From assembly GCF_040545875.1 (NCBI RefSeq), contig NZ_JBEPMR010000002.1: a DNA stretch of 64,000 nt. One strand, written 5' to 3'. The translations under genes were made by a program, and so were the position numbers. The notes under the pieces were generated by a model. It had not been told where the DNA came from. It worked only from the letters and a program-made list of their open reading frames with translations, and made no database searches. Positions within the stretch are counted from its first letter, which is position 1, and each line of letters starts with the position of its first letter. Source of the DNA: Faecalicatena_A orotica. GTDB taxonomy: Bacteria > Bacillota > Clostridia > Lachnospirales > Lachnospiraceae. This document shows positions 17,546 to 25,781 of the stretch, in pieces.

Positions 17546-18598
17546 TTACGGCCGTGTATCCACATTCAGTGAATCCCCGCGTGCGACAACTACATTGTAA
17601 CCAATCGAGTTCATCCGTCTTTCCATACAGCCCCTGCATTCGGCGGCTTCATCCCCCGTACAGATTTTGTTGTCATAGAGTAAATAATCTTTCCGGACAT
17701 CGGTAGGGGACAGGTTCGGCATCACAACATTTGCACCCGCGAGGATCCCTCTTTCCCTGCCGTCCGGGGCAATTGTGCCGAGGGCAGTTGTTGAAGGGAG
17801 GAGGACTTTTGGAAGCATCAGCCGGATCAGTCCCAGCATAAACAGTGTCAATTCCAATGTACCGGCTTTCTGGTCTGCAAAGGGGGTATCGTGGTGCGGG
17901 ATAAAGGGCCCGATCCCAACCATCTGCGGATTAAGCTCTTTCAAAAACAACATATCATCCGCCAGATTTTCTGGCGTCTGCCACGGAGAACCGACCATAA
18001 ATCCGGTTCCAACCTGGTATCCGATCTCCTTTAGATCCCGGAGACACTGCTGCCGGTGGGCGGCTGTCAGCTCCTGCGGATGAAGCTTACTGTAATGCTG
18101 GGGATCATAAGTCTCATGGCGCAGGAGATACCGGTCGGCCCCGGCTTCAAACAACAGCCGGTAACTCTCATAAGAACGTTCACCGACCGAAAGCGTGATG
18201 GCACAGTCAGTATACCGGCTCTTGATTGTCTTCACAATATCCGCCAGCATCTCATCCGTATAGTGTCCATCTTCCCCGCCCTGCAGGACGAAAGTCCGGA
18301 AACCAAGCCGGTAGCCGGTTTCACAGCAATCCAGAATCTGCTCTTTGGAAAGCCTGTACCTGTGTGCATGCCGGTTACTTCTGCGGATACCGCAGTAATA
18401 ACAGTCATTTTTGCAATAATTTGTGAACTCAATCAGTCCACGGATATACACATCGTGTTGATAATACCTGTGCCTGACCTCACGGGCCCGTTCAAACAAG
18501 TAATCCGCCGTCCCGGGCGTCCGGCCGCGGATAAGAGCAGACCATTCCTCCTTAGAAAGAAACTGCGTTTGCTCTAATTTATTCACCAAGTTATTCAT
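17546..18598 (-). CDS. hydE: [FeFe] hydrogenase radical SAM maturase HydE
   Basis: A 350-residue radical SAM enzyme that acts after HydG in forming the dithiomethylamine bridge of the H-cluster. The cluster motif is C62-x3-C66-x2-C69 (YCKNDCYYCG). An in-frame extension upstream to 18673 is possible, but the start at 18598 has GAGG nine bases before it and gives the normal family length. A decayed copy of a dispersed repeat occupies the gap just upstream (18612-18645). Confidence 0.95.
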   Translation of the reverse strand: MNNLVNKLEQTQFLSKEEWSALIRGRTPGTADYLFERAREVRHRYYQHDVYIRGLIEFTNYCKNDCYYCGIRRSNRHAHRYRLSKEQILDCCETGYRLGFRTFVLQGGEDGHYTDEMLADIVKTIKSRYTDCAITLSVGERSYESYRLLFEAGADRYLLRHETYDPQHYSKLHPQELTAAHRQQCLRDLKEIGYQVGTGFMVGSPWQTPENLADDMLFLKELNPQMVGIGPFIPHHDTPFADQKAGTLELTLFMLGLIRLMLPKVLLPSTTALGTIAPDGRERGILAGANVVMPNLSPTDVRKDYLLYDNKICTGDEAAECRGCMERRMNSIGYNVVVARGDSLNVDTRP

Positions 18599-18611
18599 AT
18601 TTGAGTACCTC

Positions 18612-18645
18612 ATTGGGGACGTAGTAAACCTTAGAAATACTACGT
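18612..18645. repeat. Decayed copy of the ATTGGGGACGTAGTA repeat
   Basis: Twenty-two bases are identical to the left arm and loop of the intact repeat at 47180-47236, followed after a short variable stretch by TACTACGT from its right arm. The outer right arm has been lost. It lies in the 78-base gap between the TM1266-type gene and hydE, and would be transcribed within that operon. Confidence 0.75.
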
Positions 18646-18676
18646 GCATAGTTAATAATTTAACGAGCTTCATTTG

Positions 18677-18934
18677 TTAATCTGTCTGTTTTGTTTTTGC
18701 ATATATAGTCTTTGTGCTGACTCCGGGCAGCATTCCGAGCTTGCCGGAGAGGGCGCTGATGACATCACCCGGCGCATCCATTGCGATGCTGATGATGGAG
18801 ATGTTTTTCTCGCGGTACGGAATCCCCATCCTGCCGATGATATACTGTGCGTACTGGCTGAGCAGGTGGTTCAGTTCATCTACGGATTCGTTACTGTTGA
18901 GGATGATTCCTACCTGAGCGATTCTTGTTTCCAT
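18677..18934 (-). CDS. TM1266-type iron-only hydrogenase system regulator
   Basis: An 85-residue protein with a compact ferredoxin-like (ACT/NikR-like) fold predicted from its pattern: RIAQVGIILNS, DELNHLLSQYAQYIIGRMG, ISIISIAMDAP, and SALSGKLGMLPGV. It matches the small TM1266 family usually encoded with hydE, hydF and hydG and annotated as a putative regulator of the system. It is the first gene of the operon here, with AAGGAGG before the ATG. It contains no DNA-binding helix of its own, so how it would regulate is unknown. Confidence 0.85.
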   Translation of the reverse strand: METRIAQVGIILNSNESVDELNHLLSQYAQYIIGRMGIPYREKNISIISIAMDAPGDVISALSGKLGMLPGVSTKTIYAKTKQTD

Positions 18935-19020
18935 AAGACCTCCTTGTTTTCAAGTCAAATATTTGTTACTGTTCACTTACCTCGTTGCCCGAGGGAACAA
19001 AATTGAGTTTCGCTTGAAAT

Positions 19021-19051
19021 AAAAAATACCCGCACCAGAAGGCGCAGGTAT
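19021..19051 (-). terminator. Intrinsic terminator in the hydrogenase-maturation leader
   Basis: On the minus strand an 11-bp stem with two wobble pairs and a TTCT tetraloop is followed by TTTTTT. It lies 87 bases before the first gene and after a structured region, so it is inside the leader rather than at an operon end. This is the layout of an attenuator or riboswitch expression platform. Confidence 0.8.
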
Positions 19052-19052
19052 C

Positions 19053-19150
19053 CAAAGGGTAAACTTTCCCCCTAATTATCCACAAAAAGTGATAAGGGAA
19101 CCCATTTTGTATGTTGTCTGTGCGCCTTTTTACTCAGGTGTGACCCTTCG
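19053..19150 (-). promoter_or_regulatory. Structured leader of the hydrogenase-maturation operon, riboswitch-like
   Basis: Minus-strand positions 19150-19143 (CGAAGGGT) can pair with 19060-19053 (ACCCTTTG) to close a 98-base element, like a P1 helix. Inside is a second long hairpin (TTCCC...GGGAA enclosing TATCAC...GTGGATA). GGCGCA (19126-19121) is complementary to TGCGCC in the 5' arm of the terminator, giving a possible antiterminator. I do not recognise a known riboswitch class. The rest of this 428-base gap (18935-19362) holds only the promoters. Confidence 0.5.
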
Positions 19151-19173
19151 TAATCAGAACAAATATATAATAA

Positions 19174-19202
19174 ACTATAACACAGAGGATCATTATTCAC
19201 AA
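19174..19202 (-). promoter_or_regulatory. Promoter of the hydrogenase-maturation operon
   Basis: On the minus strand TTGTGA and TATAGT are separated by 17 bases. Transcription would begin near 19167, just upstream of the structured leader. Confidence 0.6.
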
Positions 19203-19362
19203 TATCAACAGGAAAATGTTTTTCTTTTTGTGCAAAGTGTTCAAAAATGTGCTTCTATAACGATGGTGTTTTCGTTGTCTAACTACAGGACTTAAGTGAC
19301 CGGGTATGGGACAGGATGTGGTATGATATATACGAATAAAAAGTTTAGAAAGAAGGCGGAAT

Positions 19363-19994
19363 ATGCAGGGTATCGTTTTAAGAAATATGGACTTATCCGG
19401 CATGGATCTCAGGGGGATAGATTTTTCGCGTGCTTCGTTTCATCATATCTGTTTTGACAGGGCAGACCTCTCGGGCTGTATTCTGAAAAATGTCTTGTTT
19501 GAGCAGTGTTCCTTCTGTGGTGCAGTGCTTCGGGAGGCCGATCTGGAAGCAAGTGCGCTTCGCGGGGCGGACATGAGGGCGTGTGACATCCGGGGTGCGA
19601 ACCTGTTTTGCGCGGTACTGGAGAAGGCAAAGCTGGAGAACTGTATTTCGGATGAAAATACAAAATTTTTCCGGCTGTACTGTCCGGAAGAGGGGGCGTT
19701 TGTTGGTTATAAAAATGCTGTGACAATAGGATTGCGGAACTTCTGATTCCAGCAGATGCGAAGAGGACATCTGCAACCCGCAGTTCATGCAGGTGCAGCA
19801 GGGCAAAGGTGCTTGTGATTAAGAGTATTGACTGCTCGGTTTATTTTGACGAGGCATGGTCTACGGTGGATGAGAATTTTGTTTACCGGACAGGGGAGTG
19901 GGTGGAAGTACAGGACTTTGATGAAGACAGGTGGAATGAGTCAACGACTGGGATTCATTTCTGGATGACCAGGGAAGAGGCAGTACGTTACTAA
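19363..19994 (+). pseudogene. Pentapeptide-repeat protein (DUF5758-like C-terminus), frameshifted
   Basis: Two reading frames together make one protein of about 210 residues. Residues 1-116 (19363-19713) contain A(D/N)LxG-type pentapeptide repeats (LSGMDLRGIDFSRA and so on). The frame then runs out at 19746, but the reading frame from 19716 to 19994 continues the family pattern without a break: CCDNRIAELLIPADAKRTS, then FVYRTGEWVEV and GIHFWMTREEAVRY, as in pentapeptide proteins with a DUF5758-like tail. One missing A in the five-A run at 19711-19715 explains the break. It may be a true pseudogene, a phase-variable or slippery site, or a sequencing error. Confidence 0.8.
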
Positions 19995-20058
19995 AATTAA
20001 GAATAAAAAGAAAGTTATAAAATGTTTATAAAAAGTGCATTTTTATATTGATAAATTA

Positions 20059-20087
20059 TTGACAAACAATGGTTTATATGTTACTTT
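20059..20087 (+). promoter_or_regulatory. Probable promoter of the hydroxyproline dehydratase operon
   Basis: A perfect TTGACA is followed after 17 bases by TACTTT, a poor -10. A weak -10 with a strong -35 suggests that an activator may be required. Confidence 0.45.
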
Positions 20088-20100
20088 TAGACTATAGTAC

Positions 20101-20134
20101 GAACGGCAGTCTAAAAGGAGAAAAACTGCTGTTC
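20101..20134 (+). promoter_or_regulatory. Leader stem-loop displaying an AAAGGAG sequence
   Basis: A 10-bp stem (GAACGGCAGT/ACTGCTGTTC, one wobble) exposes AAAAGGAGAAAA in its loop, although no start codon follows closely. An overlapping alternative pairing, AGACT with AGTCT, would exclude it. It sits between the promoter and the activase gene. Confidence 0.4.
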
Positions 20135-20162
20135 CCGACAAGGTTAAGAGAGGGATTAAATC

Positions 20163-21071
20163 ATGAGTCTGATCACTGATATCCAGAAGTATTCTATCCA
20201 TGACGGAGACGGGATACGGACGACGGTTTTTTTCAAAGGATGCCGTCTTAAGTGTGTCTGGTGCCATAATCCGGAGACACAGAATTATAAAAAAGAGCTG
20301 CTTTTTGATCAGGAGAAGTGTGTAGGCTGCGGAGCATGCGCGGCGGCCTGTCCGAACGGGGCAGTCACGATATCCGGCGGGAAAGCGGTCACTGACCGGG
20401 AGAAGTGCACGGTGTGCGGACAGTGTATAGACGTCTGCAACCTGAATCTGCGGGAGATCGCAGGTGATGAATATTCCGTGAATGACCTGGTTAAAGAACT
20501 GAAAAAAGATGAGATGTTTTATGAAGAGTCAGGCGGCGGCGTCACTTTGTCAGGCGGAGAGGTTATGACAGCAGACATGGATTATGTGGAAGCACTTGTC
20601 AAAAAGCTGCACCGCATGGGGATTTCCGTCATGATCGATACCTGCGGCCAGGCGCCTTATGGGAACTTTGAGCGGATACTGCCCTTTGTGGATGCGTTTT
20701 TATATGACATCAAGACGATGGATAATGAGATACATAAGCGATACATGGGTGCGGGAAACGAAGTTATACTCGGAAATCTGGAAAAACTAAGCCAGGCAGG
20801 GGCAAGGATCTATATCCGTATCCCTACGATAAAAGAAGTAAATGGAAATGACGAAGCAATGAAAGCAATTATTGCATGGCTTCAGGAAAAGAACATTCAT
20901 GCGGCGAAGGTAAACCTTCTCCCTTATCACAATACGGGATCAGGAAAATACCCGAAAGTCGGGATGTGTTACGAAGGCAATGACCTTCATGCACCGGATA
21001 AAGAAGAGATGAATCATTTTGTGGAGTTGTTCCAACAGGCCGGATACCATAATGTAAAAATAGGAGGTTAA
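20163..21071 (+). CDS. Glycyl-radical enzyme activase for HypD (radical SAM)
   Basis: A 302-residue radical SAM activase that installs the glycyl radical on the enzyme encoded next to it. The radical SAM cysteines are C27, C31 and C34 (CRLKCVWC). An insert with two [4Fe-4S] motifs follows (CVGCGACAAACPNG and CTVCGQCIDVCNLN), as in activases of the PflA/HpdA/HypE group. SGGE near residue 128 is the SAM-binding motif. The HypD start lies five bases after the stop, with its ribosome binding site inside this gene, so both are made together. Called the HypD activase from context (sometimes named HypE, a name also used for an unrelated NiFe-hydrogenase protein). Confidence 0.92.
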   Translation: MSLITDIQKYSIHDGDGIRTTVFFKGCRLKCVWCHNPETQNYKKELLFDQEKCVGCGACAAACPNGAVTISGGKAVTDREKCTVCGQCIDVCNLNLREIAGDEYSVNDLVKELKKDEMFYEESGGGVTLSGGEVMTADMDYVEALVKKLHRMGISVMIDTCGQAPYGNFERILPFVDAFLYDIKTMDNEIHKRYMGAGNEVILGNLEKLSQAGARIYIRIPTIKEVNGNDEAMKAIIAWLQEKNIHAAKVNLLPYHNTGSGKYPKVGMCYEGNDLHAPDKEEMNHFVELFQQAGYHNVKIGG

Positions 21072-21075
21072 GAAA

Positions 21076-23451
21076 ATGGAAGAAAGAGGAATGAACGAAC
21101 GTATCAAAAAACTGAGAAAGTTAAGTCTGGATACTCCTGCGCACATTGATCTGGAGCGTGCGCTCAGTGAGACGGAGACTTATAAGAAGTATGAAGGAGA
21201 ACTGTCAGTGCCGGAACTGCGCGGACAGGTGCTGAAGGATTATTTTTCAAATAAAACATTATATATCGGTGAAGGAGAACTGATTGTCGGAGAAAAAGGT
21301 GACTCTCCGCAGGCGGCGCCTACTTTCCCGGAGCTTTGCTGCCATACGGTGGAAGATATGCATGTTATGAATGACAGAGACCTGATCAACTTCAAAGTTA
21401 AGGAAGAAGATTATAAGATTCAGGAAGATGTTATGATCCCGTACTGGGATAAGCGTTCTATGAGAAACAAGATCCTGCGCCAGATGACACCGGAATGGAA
21501 GGACGCTTATGAGGCAGGAATTTTCACGGAATTTATGGAACAGAGAGGACCCGGGCATACAGTCGGATCTGTTAAGATTTATGAGAAAGGTTTCCTTGAC
21601 TACAAAGAAGATATCCAGAAGTCAATCGACAGTCTGGACTTCATGAATGATCCGGAGGCACTGGACAAGAAGAATGAGTTAGAAGGTATGAAACTTGCCT
21701 GCGATGCCATCATGATCCTGGGCGAGAGATATGCAGCCTATGCAAGGGAATTAGCCGAAAAAGAGACGGATGCAAAGAGAAAAGAAGAACTGCTCCAGAT
21801 TGCGGTAAACTGCGATGTCGTGCCGGCACACAAGCCGGAGACCTACTGGCAGGCGATCCAGATGTACTGGTTTGTACACCTTGGAGTTACAAGCGAATTA
21901 AACCCGTGGGATGCTTACAGCCCGGGACGCCTTGACCAGCACCTGAATCCGTTCTATGAGAAAGATACAGAAGCAGGAATCATGGACGACGACAGAGCCC
22001 TCGAACTGCTGGAATGCCTGTGGGTGAAATTCAATAACCAGCCGGCACCACCGAAAGTAGGAATTACGCTAAAAGAGAGCAGCACATACACCGATTTCGC
22101 AAACCTGAACACAGGCGGAATCACACCGAACGGGGAAAATGGCGTCAACAATGTCAGCTACCTGATTCTGGACTGCATGGACGAGATGAAACTCCTCCAG
22201 CCAAGCTCCAATGTCCAGATCAGCAGAAAGACACCACAGAAGTTCCTCAAACGTGCATGTGAGATTTCCAGAAAAGGATGGGGACAGCCTGCATTCTACA
22301 ACACCGAGGCAATCGTGCAGGAGCTTTTGAACGCAGGAAAATCTCTGGAAGACGCAAGACGCGGCGGAACAAGTGGATGTGTGGAGACAGGGGCATTCGG
22401 AAACGAGGCTTATATCCTCACAGGATATTTCAATATCCCGAAAGTATTTGAACTGACACTGAACAATGGTTTCGATAAAATGACGGGCAAACAGCTCGGA
22501 CTGAAGCTGGGGAATGCAGTAGATTTCAAGTCATATGAAGAGCTGTTTGAAGCTTTCCAGAAACAGATGAAGTATTTCATAGACATCAAGGTGCAGGGAA
22601 GCAACGTGATCGAGAAGATCTATGCAGAAAATATGCCGGTTCCGTTCCTCTCTATCATCACAAATGATTGTATTTCCAAAGGGAAGGATTACAACGGCGG
22701 CGGTGCAAGGTACAATACCAAGTATCTGCAGGGCGTAGGTATCGGAACAATCACAGACTGCCTTGCAGCTGTAAAATATAACGTCTACGACCAGAAGACA
22801 TTTACAATGGAAGAACTGATGAAAGCGCTGGATGACAACTTCGAGGGACACGACAGAATCGCAAATCTGGTTCGAAACAAGACGCCGAAATACGGTAATG
22901 ACGATGATTATGCAGATGATATCATGAGATCCGTGTTTGAATATTACAGGAGCCAGGTAACGGGACGGCCGAATATGCTGGGCGGAATGTACAGAATCAA
23001 CATGCTGCCGACAACCTGCCATGTTTACTTCGGTGACGTCATGATGGCAAGCGCCAACGGACGTCTGGCACACAAACCGGTATCCGAAGGAATTTCCCCG
23101 GAGAAGGGTGCAGATACAAACGGTCCTACAGCTGTTGTAAAATCCTGCGCGAAGATGGACCACCTGCAGACAGGCGGTACACTGCTGAACCAGAAGTTTA
23201 CCCCAAGTGTCGTGGCAGGAGAAGAAGGCCTGGAACAGATGGCGAACTTAGTCCGTGCGTACTTCAACATGGACGGACACCATATTCAGTTCAATGTCAT
23301 TGATAAAGAGACATTAATTCAGGCACAGAAGCATCCTGAGGATTATAAAGACCTGATTGTGCGTGTGGCAGGTTACAGTGACCACTTCAGAAATCTGAGC
23401 AAGGCACTGCAGGATGAGATTATTGAAAGAACAGAACAGAGTTTTAATTAA
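21076..23451 (+). CDS. hypD: Trans-4-hydroxy-L-proline dehydratase (glycyl radical enzyme)
   Basis: A 791-residue cytoplasmic glycyl radical enzyme that dehydrates trans-4-hydroxy-L-proline to (S)-1-pyrroline-5-carboxylate. The catalytic cysteine is C435 in GGTSGCVETG and the radical glycine is G766 in VRVAGYSDHF, one position later than the C434 and G765 I recall for the Clostridioides difficile enzyme. Long stretches (PAHKPETY, WVKFNNQPAPPKVGITLKES, SEGISPEKG) agree with that enzyme, so this call is stronger than a generic pyruvate formate-lyase label. The pathway is completed by proC at 26224. AGGAGG precedes the ATG. Confidence 0.95.
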   Translation: MEERGMNERIKKLRKLSLDTPAHIDLERALSETETYKKYEGELSVPELRGQVLKDYFSNKTLYIGEGELIVGEKGDSPQAAPTFPELCCHTVEDMHVMNDRDLINFKVKEEDYKIQEDVMIPYWDKRSMRNKILRQMTPEWKDAYEAGIFTEFMEQRGPGHTVGSVKIYEKGFLDYKEDIQKSIDSLDFMNDPEALDKKNELEGMKLACDAIMILGERYAAYARELAEKETDAKRKEELLQIAVNCDVVPAHKPETYWQAIQMYWFVHLGVTSELNPWDAYSPGRLDQHLNPFYEKDTEAGIMDDDRALELLECLWVKFNNQPAPPKVGITLKESSTYTDFANLNTGGITPNGENGVNNVSYLILDCMDEMKLLQPSSNVQISRKTPQKFLKRACEISRKGWGQPAFYNTEAIVQELLNAGKSLEDARRGGTSGCVETGAFGNEAYILTGYFNIPKVFELTLNNGFDKMTGKQLGLKLGNAVDFKSYEELFEAFQKQMKYFIDIKVQGSNVIEKIYAENMPVPFLSIITNDCISKGKDYNGGGARYNTKYLQGVGIGTITDCLAAVKYNVYDQKTFTMEELMKALDDNFEGHDRIANLVRNKTPKYGNDDDYADDIMRSVFEYYRSQVTGRPNMLGGMYRINMLPTTCHVYFGDVMMASANGRLAHKPVSEGISPEKGADTNGPTAVVKSCAKMDHLQTGGTLLNQKFTPSVVAGEEGLEQMANLVRAYFNMDGHHIQFNVIDKETLIQAQKHPEDYKDLIVRVAGYSDHFRNLSKALQDEIIERTEQSFN

Positions 23452-23485
23452 GAACCAATCTGAACAGAACATTGATTCATAAATG

Positions 23486-23524
23486 AAAAAAGAGACTGCC
23501 TGGCTATCCCAGTGCGGTCTCTTT
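23486..23524 (-). terminator. Terminator between hypD and the convergent gntR gene
   Basis: An 11-bp stem with one wobble (AAAGAGACTGC/GCGGTCTCTTT) overlaps the last codons of the gntR gene. On the minus strand it is followed by six T, making a good intrinsic terminator for gntR; on the plus strand the T tract is weaker. Confidence 0.8.
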
Positions 23525-24139
23525 CCCTATTGTAAAATGATCTGCTTTCAGTATTGCGTAGGCTTTTTCATAATTATTTTCGCGCATGTACTGGACCATT
23601 GTTTTTAAATTTTCATTCGTTTTTACAATATCCATTCCGTTCTTTACGGAATTCTGTCCCATGCGGATGAGTTCTGAGAGATTGTTTTCATAAATACGGT
23701 TAATGCGGTCGTTTTCATAGACGCTGACGATCTCCAGATGCATGTTCGTATCGGCAACTTCCCACTGGTAAATATCCCCGGCCGCGGCGCACATACGCAC
23801 GATTTTTTCCTCGATCCGGTAGGAGTACTCTTCATAGCGGCCGGAGGTGAATATGAGCTGGAATGCATTGCCCTCCAGAAGTTCCCGCAGCTGGTAGATT
23901 TCCCGGATGTCCTTTTCCGTGATTTCCTTCACGGTCATGGACTTATAATAATCGGTGACGATCAGCCCCTCTGCCTGCAGCATTTTGATGGCTGTGCGCA
24001 CTGGATTCCGGCTCATATTGAGATCGGCGGTGAGCTTTGCCTCGGTCAGCTGCATGCCGGGCGGATAAGTAAGATTCAGAATATTCGTGCGGATCGTCTC
24101 GTAAGCCTGGTCCGCCAGAGAAACATGTTTTTCGGCCAT
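23504..24139 (-). CDS. GntR-family regulator, FCD type, of the hydroxyproline genes
   Basis: A 211-residue repressor or activator. Residues 1-75 form the winged helix of the GntR family (LADQAYETIRTNILN, MSRNPVRTAIKMLQAEGLI). The C-terminal part is an all-helical FCD effector domain (YQLRELLEGNAF). The start at 24139 follows GAGGT; an upstream extension is less likely. Its own promoter overlaps a TTGTATACAA palindrome, and the same sequence occurs at the proC promoter, which suggests autoregulation and control of proline formation. The effector is inferred to be hydroxyproline or pyrroline-5-carboxylate. Confidence 0.85.
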   Translation of the reverse strand: MAEKHVSLADQAYETIRTNILNLTYPPGMQLTEAKLTADLNMSRNPVRTAIKMLQAEGLIVTDYYKSMTVKEITEKDIREIYQLRELLEGNAFQLIFTSGRYEEYSYRIEEKIVRMCAAAGDIYQWEVADTNMHLEIVSVYENDRINRIYENNLSELIRMGQNSVKNGMDIVKTNENLKTMVQYMRENNYEKAYAILKADHFTIGKETALG

Positions 24140-24205
24140 AATGATACCTCGTTTATATAGATTATGATGCCGCGCAGCAGGGTGCACGGCACGGAAAATT
24201 CCTAA

Positions 24206-24215
24206 TTGTATACAA
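24206..24215. promoter_or_regulatory. Probable GntR operator TTGTATACAA
   Basis: A perfect 10-bp palindrome directly downstream of the minus-strand -10 box of gntR. The context AATTGTATACAAATTAT is identical over 17 bases to 26114-26130 at the proC promoter. Confidence 0.7.
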
Positions 24216-24244
24216 ATTATAAAGTAAATCAGAACAGAATGCAA
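24216..24244 (-). promoter_or_regulatory. gntR promoter
   Basis: On the minus strand TTGCAT and TATAAT are spaced by 17 bases. The adjacent operator at 24206-24215 would block initiation. Confidence 0.7.
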
Positions 24245-24302
24245 TATCATTCCAGATACATTGAAAGAATGGAAGGAATATTTTTTTAATAAATGTATAA
24301 AA

Positions 24303-24363
24303 TATTCCCAACGTTATTCCCAACGTGTTATAATATCAACATTGGGAATAAAAGTTGGGAAAA
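24303..24363. promoter_or_regulatory. Four-site operator at the AlbA_2 regulator promoter
   Basis: Two perfect tandem 12-mers TATTCCCAACGT (24303-24326) face two inverted, slightly degenerate copies (24339-24350 and 24352-24363). TATAAT at 24329-24334 lies between the two pairs, and the second inverted copy reaches the ribosome binding site. The symmetry suggests a dimeric or tetrameric autoregulator. As RNA the arms could also fold over the ribosome binding site. Confidence 0.75.
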
Positions 24364-24374
24364 GGATGATGTTT

Positions 24375-25745
24375 ATGAATATCGAAAAATTAGTTTTAGA
24401 CTTATGTGCATATGCCGATGAGCAGGAATGGTTTGAATTTAAAGAAAATTGGTTTCAGCCGGAAGTACTTGGTGAATATGTATCAGCCTTGTCAAATGCA
24501 GCCGCATTCCACCATAAGGCCCAGGCATATTTTGTGTGGGGCGTTAATAATGAAACTCATGAAATTGTAGGCACGACATTCAATCAGTATTGCGACCATA
24601 ACAAAGAACCATATCAAAATTTTCTGGCGAGAAATCTGTTTCCGAGTATTAATTTTTCGTTTGAGGAAACAACGATAAATGATAAGAGGGTTGTTGTTTT
24701 GATGATTCCTGCTGCGGAAGAAATTCCATCAGCTTTTAAAGAAAAGCGATATATCCGTATTGGCTCTTCTAAAGCAAATTTGAAAGATTATCCGAAAAGG
24801 GAAATTCAGTTGTTCAAAATTTTGGACGGAAGAGTAGAGACTGTGGAAACGTTACCGGCTAAATATCAGGAATTGACATTTTCTAAATTGTTTGGATATT
24901 ATGGTTCTAAAGGAATAGTTTTAAAGGAAAAAACTTTTGAGAAAAATCTTGGATTAAGAAATAAAGACGGAGAATATAACCTGTTGGCACAGTTGCTTTC
25001 AGACAATTCACATTTTCCATTAAGAGTATCTATTTTTGAAGGCGAGACTAAAGGCTCCAATTTATTTTCTGTAAGAGAATTTGGAAATAATTGCCTGCTT
25101 TATACTTTGGATGAGGTTTTAAGATATGCGGATGTATTAAATTTGATTCAGGCAGATGAGAGCGAGCGTGTAGTGGAACGTCCGGAAATACCACTGTTTG
25201 ATAACAAAGCCTTTAGAGAAGCAATTATAAATGCCATTTTGCATAATCTATGGATAAGTGGAAATGAACCAATGATTTCTGTCTTCTCGAATAGGATAGA
25301 AATTTTGTCAAGAGGAACACTGGCACCGGCACAGACTATGGAAGGGTTTTTCTTGGGAGAATCAATCCCGGTAAACGAAAAGTTATCAGAAATCTTTTTA
25401 CAGCTGCATATCAGTGAAAAATCTGGTCGTGGTGTGCCTAAGATTATTGAAACTTATGGGAAGGAAGCATTTACTTTTAGAGAAAATTCGATTGTTGTTA
25501 CAATACCGCTTCAGCGAATAAAAAAAGTAGGGAAAAAAGTAGGGAATAAAAAAGAATTAAATTTGAGAAGACAAACAATCCTAACAGAAATGAGAGATAA
25601 TCCTAATATTACTACCAGCGAATTACATCAAATACTGGGCGTTAGTGAAACGGCAGTGGAAAATAATCTTACATTTTTGAAAGAAAATGGATATGTAGAA
25701 AGAGTTGGTTCTAAAAAGACTGGTTATTGGAAGGTGCTTGAGTAA
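24375..25745 (+). CDS. Putative transcriptional regulator with AlbA_2 and HATPase-like domains
   Basis: A 456-residue protein of the Schlafen-AlbA_2 type. The N-terminus (about 10-135) has the AlbA_2 pattern EWFEFKENW through RIGSSKANL. The middle (about 275-385) resembles a divergent HATPase (EAIINAILHN, SGRGVPKIIETYG), and the last 60 residues form a winged helix-turn-helix (TTSELHQILGVSETAVENNL). The start was set by AAAAGG nine bases upstream. The gene is clearly more AT-rich than its neighbours and interrupts the hydroxyproline cluster, so recent acquisition is likely. Its own promoter carries four matching sites. Confidence 0.8.
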   Translation: MNIEKLVLDLCAYADEQEWFEFKENWFQPEVLGEYVSALSNAAAFHHKAQAYFVWGVNNETHEIVGTTFNQYCDHNKEPYQNFLARNLFPSINFSFEETTINDKRVVVLMIPAAEEIPSAFKEKRYIRIGSSKANLKDYPKREIQLFKILDGRVETVETLPAKYQELTFSKLFGYYGSKGIVLKEKTFEKNLGLRNKDGEYNLLAQLLSDNSHFPLRVSIFEGETKGSNLFSVREFGNNCLLYTLDEVLRYADVLNLIQADESERVVERPEIPLFDNKAFREAIINAILHNLWISGNEPMISVFSNRIEILSRGTLAPAQTMEGFFLGESIPVNEKLSEIFLQLHISEKSGRGVPKIIETYGKEAFTFRENSIVVTIPLQRIKKVGKKVGNKKELNLRRQTILTEMRDNPNITTSELHQILGVSETAVENNLTFLKENGYVERVGSKKTGYWKVLE

Positions 25746-25781
25746 GTTATTTGGAAATCAGAAAGGGAAGGGGAAGAGAAT

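Noticed and set aside
18599..18673. N-terminal extension of HydE by 25 residues
   Set aside because: It is partly made of repeat sequence and lacks a ribosome binding site; the start at 18598 has GAGG and gives normal length.
19053..19150. TPP or cobalamin riboswitch in the hydrogenase leader
   Set aside because: Short similarities such as CACCTGAG exist, but the conserved cores of these classes are missing.
19809..19994. Separate small gene of 61 codons
   Set aside because: Its translation is the C-terminal continuation of the pentapeptide-repeat protein in another frame, so it is treated as part of the broken gene.
21076..23451. Pyruvate formate-lyase or choline TMA-lyase
   Set aside because: The sequence around the catalytic Cys and throughout matches hydroxyproline dehydratase much better, and proC is nearby.
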